A stretch of 64,000 nucleotides of DNA from Shewanella gelidimarina (GTDB lineage Bacteria; Pseudomonadota; Gammaproteobacteria; Enterobacterales; Shewanellaceae). The first letter of the stretch is position 1. Each line of letters opens with the position of its first letter. Of the stretch, positions 1 to 8,839 are shown one piece after another. The stretch spans positions 1-64,000 of the forward strand of contig NZ_JAKIKW010000012.1 in the NCBI RefSeq assembly GCF_023283945.1, read 5' to 3'. The position numbers and the translations under genes are program-made. The notes below the pieces were generated by a model, which was not told the DNA's origin, did no database searches, and saw only the letters and a program-made list of their open reading frames with translations.

Positions 1-107
1 ATAGAGCTGTGGCCCCACCTGATCCCATTCCGAACTCAGAAGTGAAACACAGTATCGCCGATGGTAGTGTGGGGTTTCCCCATGTGAGAGTAGGTCATTT
101 CCAGGCG
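1..107 (+). rRNA. rrf: 5S ribosomal RNA, 5' end cut by window edge
   Basis: The sequence matches the bacterial 5S core from the helix II/III region (CCGAACTCAGAAGTGAAA at about 30-47) to the 3' end (GAGAGTAGG, then the closing CCAGGC at 101-106). About the first 10-15 bases are missing because the window starts inside the gene. It is the last gene of an rRNA operon whose 16S and 23S genes would lie to the left. An intrinsic terminator follows about 30 bp downstream. Confidence 0.95.
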
Positions 108-134
108 CCTATTTATTCTCGAAAGAGAAGCGAT

Positions 135-166
135 AAATCCCTAGCGCTCTGCACTAGGGATTTTTT
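135..166 (+). terminator. rRNA operon terminator
   Basis: A 10-bp perfect stem (AAATCCCTAG at 135-144 with CTAGGGATTT at 154-163) runs into six T residues. It sits just after the 5S gene, so it should end the rRNA operon transcript. Confidence 0.85.
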
Positions 167-189
167 CGTTTATTAGCTTTTTGAATAGT

Positions 190-203
190 TACTCTCACAT
201 GGG
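190..203. repeat. Inverted 14-bp copy of the 5S 3' region
   Basis: TACTCTCACATGGG at 190-203 is the exact reverse complement of 79-92 inside the 5S gene. It lies in a non-coding stretch (167-450) that also repeats a CAGGCGCC word and a TCTCGAAAGAGAG motif found at the 5S end. The stretch looks like decayed duplicate rrn-tail DNA. I see no gene in it. Confidence 0.55.
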
Positions 204-453
204 AAGTAAATAGCGTATGCGAAGCATGCATCAATTCATGTGATAGGTCGATAATTGCATCCTGCATAATCGACACTTCCGCCATCCTTGGCGGTCGTAG
301 GGCGAATATCGTAATAGCGATGTGCTTATGGCAGAAAATTGCTCCTGACATTTTCTGCATTCACCACATCCATGTGGTCAGCGCGGAGCTTTAGCGTAGC
401 TGGCCATGACAGGCGCCGACTCTTTCTTATATCAGTCTCGAAAGAGAGTGAAT

Positions 454-482
454 AGCCCGTTGCTAACGCAACGGGCTTTTTT
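454..482 (+). terminator. Second intrinsic terminator after the rRNA operon
   Basis: A 10-bp perfect stem (AGCCCGTTGC at 454-463, GCAACGGGCT at 468-477) ends in a run of six T. A TCTCGAAAGAGAG motif precedes it, as a similar motif precedes the first terminator. This suggests a duplicated rrn tail or a tandem terminator. Confidence 0.8.
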
Positions 483-770
483 ACGTCTGCGATTTGTGGT
501 TTTTGAGTCATTGGATATACGGTTGATCAGATTCTTGAGTTCACATATGGCGACATGTTGTCTTGTTATGACTTAAATTTCTTAAATCTATTCTGCAATG
601 AACATAGATATTTTTCAGGCTTATTAAATTTTTAGCCACATTACGTTGGGTCAAATGAATGTTTAAACTGGATAGAAAAGACTGGAGATAGCAACGACGT
701 TTTTGAATTGCATGAATACAGTAATAGTGTTTTTATAACAATGAGATGAGGGTGACTTAATAGCCGACAT

Positions 771-816
771 TGTCTTCTGGTAGAACATGGGGCGTCTTCT
801 ACCAGAAGACGCCCCT
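771..816. repeat. Overlapping, mutually exclusive inverted repeats
   Basis: GTCTTCTGGTAGAA (772-785) pairs with TTCTACCAGAAGAC (797-810). The 12-bp arms GGGGCGTCTTCT (789-800) and AGAAGACGCCCC (804-815) form a second, very stable hairpin that shares bases with the first. No T-tract follows. It lies in the 483-905 gap between the rRNA tail and the 3' end of the DUF2057 gene, where I see no coding sequence. Confidence 0.6.
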
Positions 817-905
817 GACTAATGGAATGAGCGAGACATTCGATGACACTTAAACCACAATCGGTTTACTTAAAATCGATCCGTGTCAGATAATATCTAT
901 GTGTG

Positions 906-1574
906 CTATTTAGCGTTTATCTTTAATTTAAATGCTTTTTTTGTTGCTTCATGAGCTTGTTCATACCAAAAATCGAGCATTTGCCCGACATTTATTTGAT
1001 CTGATTTTGCATTAGAGTCAGAAGTTACTTCTGCTGGAAGTGCTTTAACAGCTTGAGTGTAAATTGGTGGGCTAGCCAAAATGATGGGCGCTGCTAAAGC
1101 TAAAGAACTGACGCCTGCGACCTGGTGACTGCTATTGTAAATGCGGATTTCAGCTTCATAATCACGACCCAGTTGCATACCTTCTTTAATCAATAGACCC
1201 TGTTTAAAAGCCATGATAGTGCCTGATGAATCTTTAATTGTAATCTGAGGGTTTCTATTGAAAGCATCCGCTGCACTGTTTGAACGTATTCTGGGGAAGT
1301 CCATTTTCAATTGTTTGTCCGCGGCTGAAAATGTCACAACAATTACATCAGAACTAAATTGGGTTTGCGATCCCTGTTGTTGGTAACGCCCTATATACCT
1401 TAGTGCTATCTGGTTCTCACCATTATCGAGTGAAAGTGCTTTATTGCTGTCAGCCTCTTTACCATTGATAAGGATCAGTTCAGAGCTTGAGGGAAGTGTT
1501 AGCTCTACATTGGCGATAGCTAAAGAATGAACGCAAAGTAATGCTGTAGCCAAAATACACTGATTTATTTTCAT
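906..1574 (-). CDS. DUF2057 (YccT-like) periplasmic protein
   Basis: The 222-residue product starts with a clear signal peptide (about 1-21, ending ...SLAIA). The N-terminal section (LTLPSSSELILINGKEAD, then a Gly-Glu-Asn-Gln turn and IALRYIGRY) is typical of the DUF2057 family, which includes E. coli YccT. YccT has been linked to curli control, but nothing here shows that role. The length agrees with the family. The gene is monocistronic, facing the rRNA tail, and its start lies about 170 bp from the divergent gene at 1743. The family call is by pattern recognition; the function is unknown. Confidence 0.8.
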   Translation of the reverse strand: MKINQCILATALLCVHSLAIANVELTLPSSSELILINGKEADSNKALSLDNGENQIALRYIGRYQQQGSQTQFSSDVIVVTFSAADKQLKMDFPRIRSNSAADAFNRNPQITIKDSSGTIMAFKQGLLIKEGMQLGRDYEAEIRIYNSSHQVAGVSSLALAAPIILASPPIYTQAVKALPAEVTSDSNAKSDQINVGQMLDFWYEQAHEATKKAFKLKINAK

Positions 1575-1742
1575 AGAAGATCTCTATTTTAATTGATACT
1601 TACTTTATAGCAGAACGATTTTTTTTTTGCAGCTTGATCTGATGTAACTGGGCAATTGAATGCGAATGCTTAGATAATAATAACAGTTTAGCTTTATGAT
1701 TTTAGTTATAATGCGATTTCATTACGGTTTTGGAGAGAACGC

Positions 1743-2108
1743 GTGTTAACGAAAATTCTTGTGACTTTGTTAGTCATAGCGGGTGCCATTTTTTATATTC
1801 GTCAATCTAAAGTAAGCCGCACAAAAGAGCGAACTCAAGATATGGGTAAAGGGATCATTATTCGCTTCTCTCTGTACATCGTTATCATTCTTTCATTATT
1901 GGCAAGTGCTGGGTATTGGTACTGGGATTGGCAGGATGGTAATAAGGTCGTTAGTGTCACAATTGTGTCGCCAGTGAGTAACGATTCGGTTGTTTATCAA
2001 GTTAGAAAGAAGCATATCACTAACAACGAATTAATAACGATAGATGGGATAAGAATCAGATTATCTAATCAAGAACGAATAACCATCGCTAAGACAGTTG
2101 AAGAGTAA
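1743..2108 (+). CDS. Hypothetical two-segment membrane protein
   Basis: The 121-residue protein begins at GTG with a good ribosome-binding site (GGAGAG, 7 bp upstream). It has a hydrophobic segment at about 3-18, a basic linker rich in Lys/Arg, and a second segment at about 41-60 that includes a WYWDW cluster. A polar C-terminal domain of about 55 residues follows and is probably extracytoplasmic. I do not recognise a family. It lies upstream of corA in the same direction but about 107 bp away, so it may be a separate transcript. Confidence 0.65.
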   Translation: MLTKILVTLLVIAGAIFYIRQSKVSRTKERTQDMGKGIIIRFSLYIVIILSLLASAGYWYWDWQDGNKVVSVTIVSPVSNDSVVYQVRKKHITNNELITIDGIRIRLSNQERITIAKTVEE

Positions 2109-2215
2109 TATTTGGTTTTTTTCGTTTAGTTAGCACTTTTCGGTGTCTCTTTTTGGGTTAGAATAGCCTCGTTTTTTTACCCCTATTAGTTGATTAATTG
2201 TAAGAAGGAGGAGCT

Positions 2216-3163
2216 ATGATAACAGCCTATGCCTACGAGAATCGTAATCTAACGATCACCGAATTGAGCATCCAGGATACTATCCCTCCAAGCACAATTT
2301 GGTTAGACCTTTATAAGCCTGATGATCTGGAGCGAGAGTGGTTAAGCCAGTTTTCTGTTGAAAATGTTCCTGAAGAGGAAGACATCAATGAAATTGAAGC
2401 TTCAGCACGTTTTTATCAGAATAAAGACGGCTTGCACATTAACTCTTTGTTCCCACAAAGAGCAGGACAAGATGTTAAAGGCGTAAACGTTTCTTTTAAC
2501 ATTCGCCCACATTTTCTTTTGACGATTAGGGAAGAAGATGTTGGCTTAATCAGACTGCTAAGAAACTATTTACGTCTTGGTAGAATAGAAGCTACATCAC
2601 CGCAAGCATTGCTACTCGAGTTGTTTAATCTAAAGGTTGATTATCTCTCAGATTTAATTGAAGACGTTTACACCGTCCTTGATAGCGTGAGTGAGGAAGT
2701 TTTCAAGAATGAAGAGCTTGATGATGTCTTTAAGCTTATTACTAGACAAGAAGACTCCAACGGTAAGATTAGATTAAGTTTACTCGATACACAGCGTTCA
2801 TTACGTTACATGCAAAAGCACTATCGTAGTCAACTCTCAGATGGTGAGATAAAAGATCTTCGAGAGATGTTATTAGATATTGAATCACTGATGCCACACA
2901 GTCAGTTCATTTTCGATAAATTAAATTTCTTGCTCGATGCTGCAATGGGTTTTAGTGGACTGCAACAAAACAAGATTATTAAAATATTTTCGGTTGCGGC
3001 CGTGGTATTTTTACCGCCAACGGTAATTGCTAGTAGCTACGGTATGAACTTTGCCAATATGCCCGAACTGGATTGGAAGTTAGGTTATCCGATGGCTATT
3101 TTGATGATGTTTGGCAGTGCTGCGGGTACCTACTTTTTCTTCAAGCGTAAAGGTTGGTTATAA
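2216..3163 (+). CDS. corA: CorA-family Mg2+/divalent cation channel
   Basis: The 315-residue protein has the CorA layout: a soluble N-terminal alpha/beta domain, long helices, and two C-terminal membrane segments (about 258-276 and 289-308). The first membrane segment ends in the signature YGMNF (about 275-279), followed by the acidic loop NMPELDW. The C-terminus is basic (FKRKGWL). CorA forms a pentameric channel for Mg2+, Co2+ and Ni2+. The start has a strong Shine-Dalgarno (AAGGAGGAG). A second Mg2+ transporter, MgtE, lies at 16617. Confidence 0.92.
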   Translation: MITAYAYENRNLTITELSIQDTIPPSTIWLDLYKPDDLEREWLSQFSVENVPEEEDINEIEASARFYQNKDGLHINSLFPQRAGQDVKGVNVSFNIRPHFLLTIREEDVGLIRLLRNYLRLGRIEATSPQALLLELFNLKVDYLSDLIEDVYTVLDSVSEEVFKNEELDDVFKLITRQEDSNGKIRLSLLDTQRSLRYMQKHYRSQLSDGEIKDLREMLLDIESLMPHSQFIFDKLNFLLDAAMGFSGLQQNKIIKIFSVAAVVFLPPTVIASSYGMNFANMPELDWKLGYPMAILMMFGSAAGTYFFFKRKGWL

Positions 3164-3170
3164 TAAAAAT

Positions 3171-3195
3171 AGTTCGCTTTTAGCGAGCTTTTTTT
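3171..3195 (+). terminator. Terminator after corA
   Basis: AGTTCGCT (3171-3178) pairs with AGCGAGCT (3182-3189), allowing G-U pairs, and is followed by a T run. It overlaps the 3' end of the convergent DUF3135 gene. Confidence 0.65.
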
Positions 3196-3518
3196 GTGCC
3201 TGTTTGCGAGGGGCGGTTTGCAAAAGTAAGCACCGTAGCCTTATGTTGATAAAACTCATCAGGATGATTAAGTACATCATTAAGACTTGAGAGTTTTTGG
3301 TACATCATACTGCTTACAATTTGGTAGCGTTGGTATGGTGTTTTGCATAGCGATAATTTTTTCTCGAGATGATCGAGCAATGAAACTAACTTCGGTTTAC
3401 TTGCAGCTGAAGACTCGTCAATAACTTCTTGGTTTAACTTTTTCTGTAAAGCATCTAATTTGCTTGGTTCGTTTTCTGCTAGCCAAAGTAATTGGTCAAA
3501 ATCGGGAAGCTTAGTCAT
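3180..3518 (-). CDS. DUF3135 family protein
   Basis: This is a small soluble protein of 112 residues, mostly helical, beginning MTKLPDFDQLLWLAENEP. That opening matches the DUF3135 family of marine gammaproteobacteria. There are no membrane segments and no catalytic motif is visible. The basic tail ends KKAR. It is convergent with corA and about 100 bp downstream of the HD-GYP gene on the same strand. The function is unknown. Confidence 0.75.
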   Translation of the reverse strand: MTKLPDFDQLLWLAENEPSKLDALQKKLNQEVIDESSAASKPKLVSLLDHLEKKLSLCKTPYQRYQIVSSMMYQKLSSLNDVLNHPDEFYQHKATVLTFANRPSQTGTKKAR

Positions 3519-3620
3519 AAAAACTCACTCTTACACGTTTACTGTTAGATTAAATCTAGTAACAGGAACGGAATAGAGCAAGAAATGGACAAGTTTACTG
3601 TTATTACAAAAAGATTATTC

Positions 3621-4880
3621 TCAACTATCGATACCAAAATAGTAACTTACTCTTTCTCTCGGGTTTAAATATTTAAAGACCCTTTCTGGCAAGCCTGCCG
3701 GAGGTAAACACCTGACAATGGTAATTCCTTCTTGTGCCAACTCTATTATAGGTGCTTGTTCTTTTGGGACTAATGCATCGTAAACAAGGATCCTCGGTAG
3801 CAATAGTTGACTCATATTTACCGACATAACCATAGCGTATTGGCCTGAGGATAACTCGACAATGCTGCCGGGTGGATAGATCCCTAACATCTTAACCATT
3901 CTTCCAACCATTTGCGGGTTTAACTGTGTTTGATAATGCTTATACAGATAACCTAAAGCAGAATAGGGGGTACGGGCTTTTTGATTATTATCTGAGTGGC
4001 AAAGATTATCATAAGTATTTACCGCTGCAACCAATTGGCTTAACTTGTCAATCTGGGGTTCTTTCAAGCCTTTTGGACTGCCTGAACCATCGAGGAACTC
4101 ATGATGATTCAAGATGACTGGCAGTGCTTCTGCTGGGAAATTATCAGCAAGCTTGAGTAAGTCAACGCCCATCATGGGATGCTGACGGACAAAGTTTTGT
4201 TCTGCTTGGGATAGTGGTGACGTTTTTCTTAATATCTGCGTCGGCACTTTAAGCTTACCAGTATCATGAAATAATGCGCCTATGCCGACCAATTCTATTT
4301 CATTGCGAGTCCAGTTTAGTTCTTTGGCGATTAACATAGATAAAACGGATACGTTGAGAGAGTGGTAGTAGATCCCATCATCATTTTTAGCATCAGCCAT
4401 CAAATGCAAGACTAACTTATCAGACGTTAATAACTGCTCGCAGATATTATGGATAAGTTCCTTGGCATCATTGACCGCATTTAAAGGACGATTACGCAAT
4501 TTACCCATAAGGCTGCGGATCATCGCTACTGAACGATCAAAGTGTTGCTCTGTTTTTTGCAGCTGACGCCTTAGGCTTTTATGGGCTTCTATGCTTTCGG
4601 CTTTTTGTTGACGTAGATCCTCTGATAGCTTATCTAAATTACTATCTACAATCGGCTGTTTTCTGCTGCGGGCATCTTCAGGCGTTAGGACCGCAGTATC
4701 ACTGCGATCTAATATGACAAAGACATGCTCAATACCCAGGTTCTTGATTAACTCAATTTGGGCTTGTTGTCTAATTTTGAAACTGCTGAATAGAAAAGGG
4801 TGATCTTTCCATGAAACAGGTAATCGAATAAAATTACCTACCTGCAGTTGCTTTACTGCAATTTTACAACTATTTGTCAT
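3621..4880 (-). CDS. HD-GYP domain protein (c-di-GMP phosphodiesterase family)
   Basis: The 419-residue protein has an N-terminal DUF3391-like segment, a helical linker, and an HD-GYP domain. The HD pair is seen as FHDTGKLKVP (near residue 205). The family motif appears as HHEFLDGSGSP, where the canonical GYP reads G-S-P. Other metal-site histidines (YHSLN, RQHPMMG) are present. HD-GYP proteins linearise c-di-GMP, lowering its level and favouring motility over biofilm. The Tyr-to-Ser change in GYP could affect GGDEF-partner contact more than catalysis. No REC domain is attached. Confidence 0.85.
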   Translation of the reverse strand: MTNSCKIAVKQLQVGNFIRLPVSWKDHPFLFSSFKIRQQAQIELIKNLGIEHVFVILDRSDTAVLTPEDARSRKQPIVDSNLDKLSEDLRQQKAESIEAHKSLRRQLQKTEQHFDRSVAMIRSLMGKLRNRPLNAVNDAKELIHNICEQLLTSDKLVLHLMADAKNDDGIYYHSLNVSVLSMLIAKELNWTRNEIELVGIGALFHDTGKLKVPTQILRKTSPLSQAEQNFVRQHPMMGVDLLKLADNFPAEALPVILNHHEFLDGSGSPKGLKEPQIDKLSQLVAAVNTYDNLCHSDNNQKARTPYSALGYLYKHYQTQLNPQMVGRMVKMLGIYPPGSIVELSSGQYAMVMSVNMSQLLLPRILVYDALVPKEQAPIIELAQEGITIVRCLPPAGLPERVFKYLNPRERVSYYFGIDS

Positions 4881-4994
4881 ATGTATTTGTGTGAGTCTTC
4901 CTTAGTTTGCTATTTTAACGCAACTTATCTTATTTACAAATGCTTAACTCATATGTTTACAATTATGCGAAGGCAAGCAGCTTAAGAGTATCTA

Positions 4995-5684
4995 ATGGAT
5001 TTTATTGAAATATACCCCAATGCACTTCCCGATGACCTTTGTGAACAGCTCATTAGTGCTTTTGAGCAACACCCTGGTGTGTTAGCGGGAAGCACCGGCG
5101 GCGGTGTCGACACTGACAAAAAAATGAGCCGAGATTTGATGTTAGATTCTCATGAAGATTTAGCTGTGCTAAAAAATACTTTGCTGCAATACACATTGCA
5201 GCACGCCGCGGAGTACTTTAATAAATATTCTATGGCGCTGATGGGCGCGGTATCGGTAGGTGTATCGAATCTCGAAGGTGACGCTGTTACGTTAACACCT
5301 GATAATTATGCGGCATTTGGGGAGCCAAGAGCTGAAGCCTTAGTTAAATATTTATATCGGAGTGGTACGATTAACATTCAAAAATATGATAAAAACAAAG
5401 GAGGCTATCCTCATTGGCACTCAGAACAATTTCCACAGCTTAATCATAACGAAGCCTTACATCGAGTCGTGTTATATATGTTTTACTTAAATGATGTCGA
5501 AGAGGGCGGAGAGACTGAGTTTTACTATCAAGATAAGAAAGTAATGCCTAAAAAAGGCACCATGGTGATAGCGCCTGCAGGCTTTACTCATTCGCATCGA
5601 GGCAACATGCCCAAGAGTTGCGATAAATATATCGCGACCTCTTGGATCATGTTTAATCGGGCGGAGCAGCTATACGCGCGTTAG
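4995..5684 (+). CDS. 2OG-Fe(II) oxygenase, prolyl-4-hydroxylase-like
   Basis: The 229-residue soluble protein has the double-stranded beta-helix signatures of the P4H-like oxygenases. PHWHSEQ holds the first iron-binding His and acidic residue, YMFYLNDVEEGGETEF is the conserved core strand, and KKGTMVIAPAGFTHSHRGN has the second His and the 2-oxoglutarate region. These enzymes hydroxylate a protein or small molecule using Fe(II), O2 and 2-oxoglutarate; the substrate cannot be told. It is monocistronic and overlaps the 3' end of the convergent phoQ by 4 bp. Confidence 0.82.
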   Translation: MDFIEIYPNALPDDLCEQLISAFEQHPGVLAGSTGGGVDTDKKMSRDLMLDSHEDLAVLKNTLLQYTLQHAAEYFNKYSMALMGAVSVGVSNLEGDAVTLTPDNYAAFGEPRAEALVKYLYRSGTINIQKYDKNKGGYPHWHSEQFPQLNHNEALHRVVLYMFYLNDVEEGGETEFYYQDKKVMPKKGTMVIAPAGFTHSHRGNMPKSCDKYIATSWIMFNRAEQLYAR

Positions 5685-7033
5685 ATTGGAATTGAGATCC
5701 TAAAACAAGCACCTTCCAAGTCGGATGTCTCTATACTGAGACGTCCGCCATAGCTAATGACTATCTCGTTACAGACCGCCAGTCCAATACCTTGTCCCGC
5801 TTTTTGGGTATCTGCTCGAACGCCGCGTTGAATAATGTTTTGTCTAATACTCTCTTCAACGCCTGGACCGTCATCTTCCACTAAAAGCTCAAACTCACCC
5901 GCATCATTGTAATAGGATGAGACCCTCACGGTGGTAATGCAGAGCTTAAATGCATTTTCCATTAAGTTGCCACAAAGCTCCATTAAGTCACCTTTGTCAC
6001 CAGGGAAAACATGTTCTTCTTCGATAACCGCTTCAAACTGTACTTGTTTGTCGCGGTATACCTTAAATAACATTTGAGCGAGTTGGTCAACCAGCGGCAG
6101 TATTAGAGTTTGTTCCTGTTTTAGGCCCTTACGCCCCAACATGGCTCGTTTTAATTGGTATTTTACCAATTGATCCATCTGGCTGACTTGCTCCATTATT
6201 TTTTCACTGGTTGCTTCTTTATCCAATCTGGCATCATCAGTAATGGCGTGCACCGCGGCTAAACGTGTTTTTAAACTATGCGCTAAGTCGTTCATTGCAT
6301 TTTGGTAGCGCTGCTGTTGTGCACTTGATTGCACTAACAATTGGTTAAGCGCTTGGGTTACACCTTCAAGTTCAATGGGATAACCTTCAGAAAGGCTCTT
6401 AGATTTACCGCTATTAACCGATTGGAGCTCATTTCTTAATTGCACTAATGGGCGCATTCCCCAGTATGCCGCACTGATGAGCAAGACCAGTGCTAATGCC
6501 AGCACAAACCCCAGCCGTACATAGGTGCGTCGACTGAACTTACTGTATTCTGCTTCTAACTTCTCAGCATCTTTTAGCACCAGTAAATTGTATTCACTGC
6601 CAGCGATATCAAGTGAAAGCAAATACACAAAGTAGCCACGAGTATCAGCTAAGGAAAGGTAATAGGGGGGAGTGTCATTGCGGATCTCGTTAAAACGTTC
6701 GCAGGTATCGAATAATCCGCGATCGACAGCCAAAGAAGATGTCCATACTTGATTAAAGGTACTGTCACAACTGGCAATAATATAACGCTGAGAAGCGCTA
6801 TTTTCTGCTAGCCATTCATCACTATTATCAGGCAGTAGATCATGCTCCCTAAGCTCGGCGGCAACTTTAGGAATTTCAGCAATAAGCTGGGAGGTTTCTT
6901 CATTGTAACTATTTTGGGCATGAAGAATATTAACCATCCAAGCTAAACCAAAGCCTACCAAGGCTATGATTGAGAGCGAAGTGAGAAACATCCGCGTAAG
7001 CAGACGTTTCTTAGGTTTAAAGCTTAACTGCAT
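5681..7033 (-). CDS. phoQ: PhoQ-like sensor histidine kinase
   Basis: The 450-residue protein has a membrane segment at about 14-36, a periplasmic sensor of about 130 residues containing two Cys (CDSTF..., DTCERF), a second membrane segment at about 170-190, and a HAMP-like linker. The dimerisation/phospho-acceptor helix contains AHSLKTRLAAVHA, and the ATPase domain has ENAFKLC (N box), DDGPGV (G1) and GQGIGLAV (G2). Its first 10 bp overlap the end of phoP. The name rests mainly on the strong PhoP similarity of its partner. PhoQ senses low Mg2+, peptides or acidity in enterics; the ligand here is inferred only. Confidence 0.82.
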   Translation of the reverse strand: MQLSFKPKKRLLTRMFLTSLSIIALVGFGLAWMVNILHAQNSYNEETSQLIAEIPKVAAELREHDLLPDNSDEWLAENSASQRYIIASCDSTFNQVWTSSLAVDRGLFDTCERFNEIRNDTPPYYLSLADTRGYFVYLLSLDIAGSEYNLLVLKDAEKLEAEYSKFSRRTYVRLGFVLALALVLLISAAYWGMRPLVQLRNELQSVNSGKSKSLSEGYPIELEGVTQALNQLLVQSSAQQQRYQNAMNDLAHSLKTRLAAVHAITDDARLDKEATSEKIMEQVSQMDQLVKYQLKRAMLGRKGLKQEQTLILPLVDQLAQMLFKVYRDKQVQFEAVIEEEHVFPGDKGDLMELCGNLMENAFKLCITTVRVSSYYNDAGEFELLVEDDGPGVEESIRQNIIQRGVRADTQKAGQGIGLAVCNEIVISYGGRLSIETSDLEGACFRISIPI

Positions 7034-7698
7034 GGCAGATTAAATTTGTAACCTTGGCCACGAATCGTCGCGATAGGATTTTCAATGCCATCTTTTGTGA
7101 GTTTTTTGCGTAAACGACTGACCATGACTTCGATAGTGTTTGGGTCCCCCTCTTTGTCACCGTAAATGACATCGAGCAAGCGCTGTTTAGCGACAACTTC
7201 ATGGCAGTGGCGCATTAAGTACTCGAGGATCAAATATTCAAAGGCAGTCACTTCCATTGGTACGTCGTTGAGAGTGACTTGTTTGGCTGCCAAGTCTATC
7301 TCTAGTGCGCCACTGGTGATCTTTGGTTTGACAAAACCGGCACTGCGCCTGACCAGAGCATCGAGTCGAGCAACGAGCTCCTCTTTCTGGAACGGTTTAA
7401 CCAGATAATCATCAGCACCTGCATTTAGGCCTTCAACCTTGTCTTGCCAGTTAACTCGGGCAGTCAAAATCAAAATGGGAGCTTTCACTCCGTTATCACG
7501 CATACTTTGAATTAAACTAATACCATCTTGGTCGGGTAAGCCCAGATCGACAATGGCGACATCAATAGGATAGTTTGTCGCTTGGTAAAATCCTTCCTTC
7601 GCTGTTAATGCAACTTGAAGCTGATTTCCTAGCTCACTAAGCTGCACTTTAAGGTGGTGAGATAAAATAGGATCATCTTCAACAACCAATATTCTCAT
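7024..7698 (-). CDS. phoP: PhoP-like OmpR-family response regulator
   Basis: The 224-residue protein has an N-terminal receiver (MRILVVEDD acidic pocket, phospho-Asp in VDLGLPDQDG near residue 51, Thr in LTAR, Lys in LVKPF) and a C-terminal winged helix ending TIRGQGYKF. The residue-by-residue resemblance to E. coli PhoP is strong across HHLKVQ, IVDLGLPD.DG.SLI and WQDKVE.L.AGADDY. It is the first gene of a phoP-phoQ operon. Divergent transcription toward the ABC operon at 7982 leaves a 283-bp control region. Confidence 0.88.
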   Translation of the reverse strand: MRILVVEDDPILSHHLKVQLSELGNQLQVALTAKEGFYQATNYPIDVAIVDLGLPDQDGISLIQSMRDNGVKAPILILTARVNWQDKVEGLNAGADDYLVKPFQKEELVARLDALVRRSAGFVKPKITSGALEIDLAAKQVTLNDVPMEVTAFEYLILEYLMRHCHEVVAKQRLLDVIYGDKEGDPNTIEVMVSRLRKKLTKDGIENPIATIRGQGYKFNLPCS

Positions 7699-7981
7699 AG
7701 TAAAATATCCTTGAATGCGATAAAGATTAGTTTACGCAGATTTATGCATACTGCCAACTAAGTGTTTCTTATTACGTAGGAGTTTACGCCTCGCTAACTT
7801 AACCTTGGCTGAATTATGTGGATGTTACTATGAAGAAAACGTTTTAGTGGATGATTTAACATCAGTTTGATAAAGGTTATAGCTAAATCCAGATCTATCT
7901 AGTGCTTTATAGTGTTTCTTCTGGGTTTGTTGGTTAAATTTAGTTAAAATATGGTAAATATTTTGTCAGATTAAGCTTATT
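7699..7981. promoter_or_regulatory. Divergent control region phoP / ABC transporter
   Basis: This 283-bp AT-rich gap must hold promoters for both phoPQ and the transporter operon. AGTTTACGC occurs twice in the same orientation (7729-7737 and 7781-7789). The first continues into ATTTA five bases after GTTTA, which resembles the PhoP box pattern GTTTA-N5-GTTTA with one mismatch. No clear sigma-70 boxes could be assigned by eye. Confidence 0.35.
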
Positions 7982-8836
7982 ATGTTTGCTATCAAGCCCC
8001 TTATTAGCATGTTTGTGCTGCTATTCGCGCCGAGTCTTTTGGCTGCAACTTTTACTTTTACCGCTATTCCCGATGAGGATGAAAGCCAACTTCGAACACG
8101 TTTCGATAAAGTGGCCGTTTACTTAGAAGAAAAACTAGGCGTTGAAGTTAAATACGTGCCGGTAAAGTCATACTCTGCAGCCGTAACCGCTTTTAGAAAC
8201 AATCAAGTGCAGCTTGCATGGTTTGGTGGTCTTTCCGGCGTACAAGCAAGACGTTTAGTACCAGGTTCTGACGCAATAGCACAAGGGTATGAAGACCAAT
8301 TTTTTAAAAGCTACTTTATTGCACACCATTCTACTGAGATTATAGCTGATGATAGCTTCCCTAATCTAAACGGTTACACCTTTACCTTTGGCTCAAAAGA
8401 TTCTACTTCTGGCCGCTTGATGCCGCAGTTTTTTATCGAACGTAATTTGGGTAAACGCCCTGAAGATATTTTTAAGCGAATTGGTTTTTCAGGCGACCAC
8501 AGTCGCACCATCGCACAAGTTCAAGCCGGTGTTTATCAGGTGGGGGCGGTTAATTATAAAGTCTGGGAGTCTGCTTTGGCTGCGGGTAAAATTGACTTGA
8601 ACAAAGTGGATGTGATTTGGACTACACCAACGTATCCTGATTACCAATGGACGGTAAGAGCGGGCGTCGATGAGACCTTTGGCGAAGGCTTTAAAGCACG
8701 AGTTGAAGCAGCATTGTTGGGCATGACTGATACGGACCTTCTTAAGAGTTTTCCGCGTAAATCATTTGTGCCGGCCGAAAATCAAGATTATGAACCGATT
8801 GAAAATGTCGCAAAAACGATCGGTCTAATAGATTAA
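7982..8836 (+). CDS. PhnD-like ABC transporter substrate-binding protein (putative selenate/oxyanion)
   Basis: The 284-residue periplasmic protein has a signal peptide ending ...LLAATF. The mature start TFTAIPDEDESQLRTRF and the block AWFGGLSGVQAR are typical of the phosphonate/phosphite-type binding proteins that automated pipelines label 'putative selenate ABC transporter' (TIGR04553-like). It should bind a small oxyanion in the periplasm and deliver it to the permease encoded two genes on. It is the first gene of a three-gene operon with almost no spacing. The substrate is not established from sequence. Confidence 0.82.
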   Translation: MFAIKPLISMFVLLFAPSLLAATFTFTAIPDEDESQLRTRFDKVAVYLEEKLGVEVKYVPVKSYSAAVTAFRNNQVQLAWFGGLSGVQARRLVPGSDAIAQGYEDQFFKSYFIAHHSTEIIADDSFPNLNGYTFTFGSKDSTSGRLMPQFFIERNLGKRPEDIFKRIGFSGDHSRTIAQVQAGVYQVGAVNYKVWESALAAGKIDLNKVDVIWTTPTYPDYQWTVRAGVDETFGEGFKARVEAALLGMTDTDLLKSFPRKSFVPAENQDYEPIENVAKTIGLID

Positions 8837-8839
8837 TTG

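Noticed and set aside
154..511. Two overlapping minus-strand frames (68 and 61 codons) in the rRNA tail
   Set aside because: They lie over the terminators and the decayed 5S-like region and show no ribosome-binding site or protein-like composition.
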